From JAHZMA01 sp965205905 (GTDB lineage: Bacteria; Pseudomonadota; Alphaproteobacteria; JABAAW01; JAHZMA01): a stretch of 64,000 nucleotides of DNA. The notes below the pieces were generated by a model. That model was given only the letters and a program-made list of their open reading frames with translations. It did no database searches and was not told the origin of the DNA. The first letter of the stretch is position 1. Every line of letters begins with the position of its first letter. Below are positions 60,262 to 64,000 of the stretch, piece after piece. The stretch lies in NCBI GenBank assembly GCA_965205905.1, contig CBDBHZ010000001.1, positions 62,001-126,000 of the forward strand, given 5' to 3'. Position numbers and translations under genes: made by a program.

Positions 60262-60635
60262 ACCGTCTCAATCATTTTTTCGTGGTGTGTTTGCTATGTT
60301 CGGGGCTTGGGCTGTTGCTGGTATTGCTCACCAATAATCGCGCGGTTAATCAGTTGCAACAGCAAATCGCCCGTTACGAGTTAGAAATTGCCCGCGAAGA
60401 AGAAAATATCCATAATTTACAGGCTGAAATCGCGCATCTTTCACACCCCGACCGCATTGCGCGGTTGGTGAAGGAATATCTGCCAGATATGCAGATAACT
60501 GACACCAAAACATTTTACGTGCCTGAAAATAAACAAGGCAAGCTGATTTGGCGGCATAATGGCAAAAACCTAGCATCATCAACATTATTTGAAGATACCA
60601 AACGCGTATCAGCACAACAGAAAATTGGCGAATAA
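60255..60635 (+). CDS. ftsL: cell division protein FtsL
   Basis: 126 residues. One N-terminal membrane helix (FFVVCLLCSGLGLLLVLLT, about 8-26), then a periplasmic coiled coil (NRAVNQLQQQIARYELEIAREEENIHNLQAEIAHLSHPDRIARLV) with the LEAEWA-like L-Q-A-E-I-A-H-L-S-H-P motif and an extended tail. FtsL forms a complex with FtsB and FtsQ that activates septal peptidoglycan synthesis. It overlaps rsmH by seven bases and ftsI by one, so position strongly supports the call. Confidence 0.9.
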   Translation: MLNRLNHFFVVCLLCSGLGLLLVLLTNNRAVNQLQQQIARYELEIAREEENIHNLQAEIAHLSHPDRIARLVKEYLPDMQITDTKTFYVPENKQGKLIWRHNGKNLASSTLFEDTKRVSAQQKIGE

Positions 60636-62518
60636 TGAAAGCGGAACCGACCATCATTGAGACTATCAAACATTTATGGCAGATGGCGGTGGCGTATTTC
60701 TCGCGCCTTGATGTTAAAATCAACAAACGCCTGAAGCGCGATATTGATGATGATAGCAAACAGAAAAAAATTGAAGCAGTCGGCTTGGCTGATGAAAGCC
60801 AGATAAGCAAGTTACTGCAAACGGTTACCACCCAGCCAAAACGTGGCAGTGGCGCCTATTATTACCGTATGTTAGAAATTTGCCGTGCGCGGATTTTGCT
60901 GATATGGGCATTGATGGGGATTACATTTATCAGTCTGATGTTACGCACTATCGCTTTGCCGTTCACAGAAACAAGGGGTGCCGTTAATGATAGCAGCAGC
61001 AACACGCGCCCTGCATTGCGTTCTGATATTGTGGATAGAAATGGCAATATTCTGGTGAGTTCTGCGATTGTGAAAAGTCTGAATGCTGATGTTACGCTGA
61101 TGCGCCGTGCCAATGTTGATTTTGCTGATGCAGCGTCGCGTTTGGCAACGTTACTGCCCGCGATTGACCAAGAAAATCTGCTGGATAAATTCAACCGATT
61201 GGCGCATTTTCCGATTATCCAAAGGCTAGCACCTGAACAGGTGTGGCAGGTGCGACAGCTTGGCATACCCGGTATTTATACCTTGCGTGAAGAGGGTAGA
61301 ATCTATCCCTATGGCGATTTGATGGCGCATGTGGTGGGGTTTGTGGATAATAACAATGTTGGGCAGAGTGGCATTGAGTTACGCTTTAATTCATTACTCA
61401 GCAGGGGTGAAGCACCTTTTGCCTTATCGGTTGATGTGCGAATGCAATATATTTTGGCAGAAGCATTGCAAAAAGCGTTTGATACCCAGAAGGCTAAATC
61501 GGCATGTGGCTTGGTGATGTCACTAAAATCATCTGAAATATTAGCGATGACCTCGTTTCCTACCTTCAATCCGCATCAAATTAACAAAATCACCAATGAT
61601 AAATATTTTAACTGCACCACGCAATCGGTGTATGAATTGGGCTCTACCATGAAGCTTATTAATGCCGCTTTGGGGCTAGAGATGGGCACTGCCACATTGG
61701 ATACAGTCTATGATACCACCCGTCCGATTAGGATAGAAAATAAGGTGATTTCCGATATTAGGCTAAGCGAGTTTCGCTATAATTTGCGTCAGGTGATGAC
61801 TTATTCTTCCAATATTGGCTCGGCATTGATTGCGCGTGATGCGGGGGCGGTGCGCCAGCGCGAATTTTTGCAAAGGCTTGGCATGTTGAGCGTATCGCCG
61901 ATTGAGCTTGAGGGCAAAGGCATACCTTTAATCGCGAATGAAAAAGATGAATTAACCACTATGACAATCGGCTTTGGGCATTCGATTGCTGTTAGCCCGT
62001 TACATTTGGCAAGCGCGGTGAGTCTGATTATCAATGATGGTATTTACCGCAAACCAACTTTGCTTTATATACCCGAAGTGCAACGCGCCCTTGCGCCGGG
62101 AGTTAGGGTGGTGCGCTCCGAAGTATCTGATGCGCTACGGCAAATCATGTATCTGGTGGTGCGTGATGGCACGGGACGCGCCGCCAAAATACCGGGTTAT
62201 GTGGTGGGCGGTAAAACAGGCACGGCTGAAAAATTGGTAGAAACATCGCTTGGATTACGCTATAGCTCAAACGCGGTTTTATCGTCATTCATTGCTGCTT
62301 ACCCGATGCACGACCCGCAATATCTTATTTATGTTTTGATTGATGAACCCAAAGGCAATAATGTATTTGGTGGTGCGATTATGGCACCAGTGGTGAAAGA
62401 AATTATCCAAAAAATGGCGCCGATGGTGGGGGTAACGCCCTATAATGAACGCTCGCCCGAAATATTGAAGGCACTGGGTCTGAATAAAAGAGGGCAACCG
62501 ATTGCGGTGAGTGAATGA
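60635..62518 (+). CDS. ftsI: peptidoglycan D,D-transpeptidase FtsI (PBP3)
   Basis: 627 residues. A cytoplasmic N-terminal part of about 85 residues is longer than usual and charged. One membrane helix (ILLIWALMGITFISLML, about 88-104) follows, then the pedestal (RSDIVDRNGNILVSSAIVKSL; GRIYPYGDLMAHVVGFVD). The transpeptidase domain has GSTMK (active Ser about residue 335), YSSNIGSALIA (SxN about 390) and GGKTGTAEKL (about 526). It cross-links septal peptidoglycan in the periplasm. Overlaps ftsL and murE by one base each. Confidence 0.95.
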   Translation: MKAEPTIIETIKHLWQMAVAYFSRLDVKINKRLKRDIDDDSKQKKIEAVGLADESQISKLLQTVTTQPKRGSGAYYYRMLEICRARILLIWALMGITFISLMLRTIALPFTETRGAVNDSSSNTRPALRSDIVDRNGNILVSSAIVKSLNADVTLMRRANVDFADAASRLATLLPAIDQENLLDKFNRLAHFPIIQRLAPEQVWQVRQLGIPGIYTLREEGRIYPYGDLMAHVVGFVDNNNVGQSGIELRFNSLLSRGEAPFALSVDVRMQYILAEALQKAFDTQKAKSACGLVMSLKSSEILAMTSFPTFNPHQINKITNDKYFNCTTQSVYELGSTMKLINAALGLEMGTATLDTVYDTTRPIRIENKVISDIRLSEFRYNLRQVMTYSSNIGSALIARDAGAVRQREFLQRLGMLSVSPIELEGKGIPLIANEKDELTTMTIGFGHSIAVSPLHLASAVSLIINDGIYRKPTLLYIPEVQRALAPGVRVVRSEVSDALRQIMYLVVRDGTGRAAKIPGYVVGGKTGTAEKLVETSLGLRYSSNAVLSSFIAAYPMHDPQYLIYVLIDEPKGNNVFGGAIMAPVVKEIIQKMAPMVGVTPYNERSPEILKALGLNKRGQPIAVSE

Positions 62519-64000
62519 TGAAACAGATTCTAAACTTCAAAAATGATTGGCAGAGGGTAAAGCAAGATATTGCAGGGATAACAGCCGATAGCCGTGATGT
62601 GCAAGCGGGTTATTTGTTCGCGATGTTGCCCAGTGCGGTTATGGGTGGCAAGCATGGCAGAGATTATCTGAAACAGGCGATAGAAAAAGGCGCAAGCTAT
62701 CTATTGACAGATACGGAGATAGATGCGGATTTACCTGTTTTTGTCAGTGATAATATCAGGCGTGATATTGCGTTGATGGCGGCTGATTTTTACGCATCAT
62801 CAGCACAAGAGAGTAGAAAAATGATAGCCGTAACTGGCACCAATGGCAAAAGTTCTATCGTGTGGATGTTGCGTCATTTATGGGCAGATGCGGGCATTAG
62901 GGCTGCGTCTATTGGCACGCATGGGATATATAAAGGGCTTGAGGAAGTGAATAATGCCGCAAGAGCGGGTAATCTCACCACTCCCGATGCCGTTGGTTTA
63001 GCGCAAGCGATAGGCGGATTACAGAATGATGGTTATCAGCATTTGGCAATGGAGGCATCGAGTCATGGCTTGCATCAGTCGCGTTTGGCAGGTTTTGCGG
63101 TGGATATTGCGATTTTCACCAATTTATCGCAAGACCATCTGGATTATCATCAGGATTTTGAAAGCTACCGACAGGCGAAATATTTGCTATTTAGCGATAA
63201 TCTGAAAGCGGGCGGTGTGGCACTGATATGCGATAGTTACGACCGCATTGATGCGTTACAAGCGATTGCAACACAAAAACAAGCACGTTTTTACCGATAT
63301 GGCTTTACCGAAAATTGCGATTTCGCATTGCTGAATTGCACCCATATTGATGGATTGTTACACGCAACTCTCAAATTGCAAACTGAAACGGTGCGGATAG
63401 AAACGGATTTGGTTGGCAAGTTTCAGTGGGAAAATTTACTGGCATCATGCGCGGCTGCCTCTTTATCGGGCATGGCGATTGAAGCCATCAAGCAGGCTGT
63501 GCCAGCGGTGAAAACAGTGGCAGGCAGGTTGGAATTGGCGGTATCGGCGCATTATCGGCAGGTTTTTGTTGATTACGCCCATACGCCCGATGCGTTGCAA
63601 CATGCGTTGGTTACATTACGGGCGCATCAGCAGGAAAAGCAGGGACAACTTTATTGTCTATTCGGCTGTGGTGGTGAGCGCGATAAAGGCAAGCGCGCTT
63701 TAATGGCAAAAATCGCCACGCAATATGCCGATAGGGTGATTATCACTGATGATAACCCACGACATGAAGACCCTCTTGAAATCCGTATGGAGATCTTAAA
63801 ATATTGTGATGGGCAAAATTTGCCACTGCATATCCCATCACGGCATCAGGCGATTCAAAGTGCAATCAATATGCTACAAAGTGGTGATATTTTACTAATT
63901 GCGGGCAAGGGCAGTGAAGATTATCAGCTGATTGGTGATGTAAAATATCCGTTTGATGATAGGCTGGAAGCCAAAAAAGCATGGGAAAATCGCGTGAAGT
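62518..64000 (+). CDS. murE: UDP-N-acetylmuramoyl-tripeptide synthetase, 3' end beyond the window
   Basis: 494 residues are visible and the frame is still open at the window end; the family length (about 490-500) means only a few codons are missing. ITADSRDVQAGYLFAMLPSA (UDP-MurNAc site), the ATP loop VTGTNGKSSIVWML (about 104-117), AARAGNLTTPDAVGLAQ, MEASSHGLHQSRL, TNLSQDHLDYH, VAGRLELA, VDYAHTPDALQHAL, CLFGCGGERDKGKRALM and ITDDNPRHEDP. The last motif, DNPR, is typical of meso-diaminopimelate-adding MurE. The ATG overlaps the ftsI TGA. Confidence 0.95.
   Translation, partial: MKQILNFKNDWQRVKQDIAGITADSRDVQAGYLFAMLPSAVMGGKHGRDYLKQAIEKGASYLLTDTEIDADLPVFVSDNIRRDIALMAADFYASSAQESRKMIAVTGTNGKSSIVWMLRHLWADAGIRAASIGTHGIYKGLEEVNNAARAGNLTTPDAVGLAQAIGGLQNDGYQHLAMEASSHGLHQSRLAGFAVDIAIFTNLSQDHLDYHQDFESYRQAKYLLFSDNLKAGGVALICDSYDRIDALQAIATQKQARFYRYGFTENCDFALLNCTHIDGLLHATLKLQTETVRIETDLVGKFQWENLLASCAAASLSGMAIEAIKQAVPAVKTVAGRLELAVSAHYRQVFVDYAHTPDALQHALVTLRAHQQEKQGQLYCLFGCGGERDKGKRALMAKIATQYADRVIITDDNPRHEDPLEIRMEILKYCDGQNLPLHIPSRHQAIQSAINMLQSGDILLIAGKGSEDYQLIGDVKYPFDDRLEAKKAWENRVK

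Overview
The window is an alphaproteobacterial chromosome segment, moderately AT-rich by eye. The gene neighbourhoods that point to this are hemC-hemD-Mic60-hemY, prfA-prmC-(DUF4167), gapR-mutM, pyrB-pyrC-plsY, and an rsmH-ftsL-ftsI-murE cell-wall cluster. The corrinoid/tetrahydrofolate C1 operon with its small PF13769 'virulence factor' protein recalls marine (SAR116- or roseobacter-like) lineages, but that placement is inference. No rRNA, tRNA, CRISPR array, prophage or transposase gene was seen.

Region 1 (1-28 kb) is dominated by surface lipoproteins built from transferrin-binding-protein-B-like beta-barrel modules. There are six genes: a 5'-truncated one at the window edge, a frame-broken four-barrel gene, two tandem single-barrel genes, a 2025-aa six-barrel gene and a 1344-aa four-barrel gene. 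Together they hold about 18 complete barrels. Interspersed are a small outer-membrane barrel protein, a 101-aa exported protein, and two paralogous ~100-aa proteins resembling the RTX-associated HCBP_related domain on its own. Housekeeping genes (DUF805, DoxX, yggT, hisS, prfA) interrupt the array. prmC is shattered by several frameshifts, and the lipoprotein island lies exactly between prmC and the DUF4167 gene, which are usually neighbours.

Region 2 (28-36.5 kb) starts with a RelE/ParE-type toxin-antitoxin pair. A minus-strand C1 operon follows: PF13769 protein, methyltetrahydrofolate:corrinoid methyltransferase (one-base frameshift), an inserted DNA methyltransferase/GIY-YIG fusion, a RACo-like corrinoid-activating protein, a MetF-like reductase, and a carboxyltransferase-type DRE-TIM enzyme.

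Region 3 (36.5-49.5 kb) is core: polyprenyl synthase, pyrB, a dihydroorotase-like gene lacking key metal ligands, plsY and pepN; then on the minus strand hemC, hemD, a Mic60-like protein with an N-terminal helix-turn-helix, hemY and a GNAT; then dcd.

Region 4 (49.5-57 kb) is accessory: a near-copy of the toxin-antitoxin pair, two divergent ankyrin-repeat genes (one an apparent lipoprotein with a probably leaderless mRNA), an iron-type periplasmic binding protein with a Fur-like box, and a small outer-membrane barrel.

Region 5 (56.5-64 kb) is core: ogt, a CysB-like regulator, mutM and gapR on the minus strand, then rsmH, ftsL, ftsI and a murE that runs off the window.

A composite palindromic repeat family (hairpin cores around GTCCTACGGAC, G-run inverted ends, and a GCAAAGCCCCC...ATATTAATG module) sits in at least five intergenic gaps and marks the accessory boundaries.
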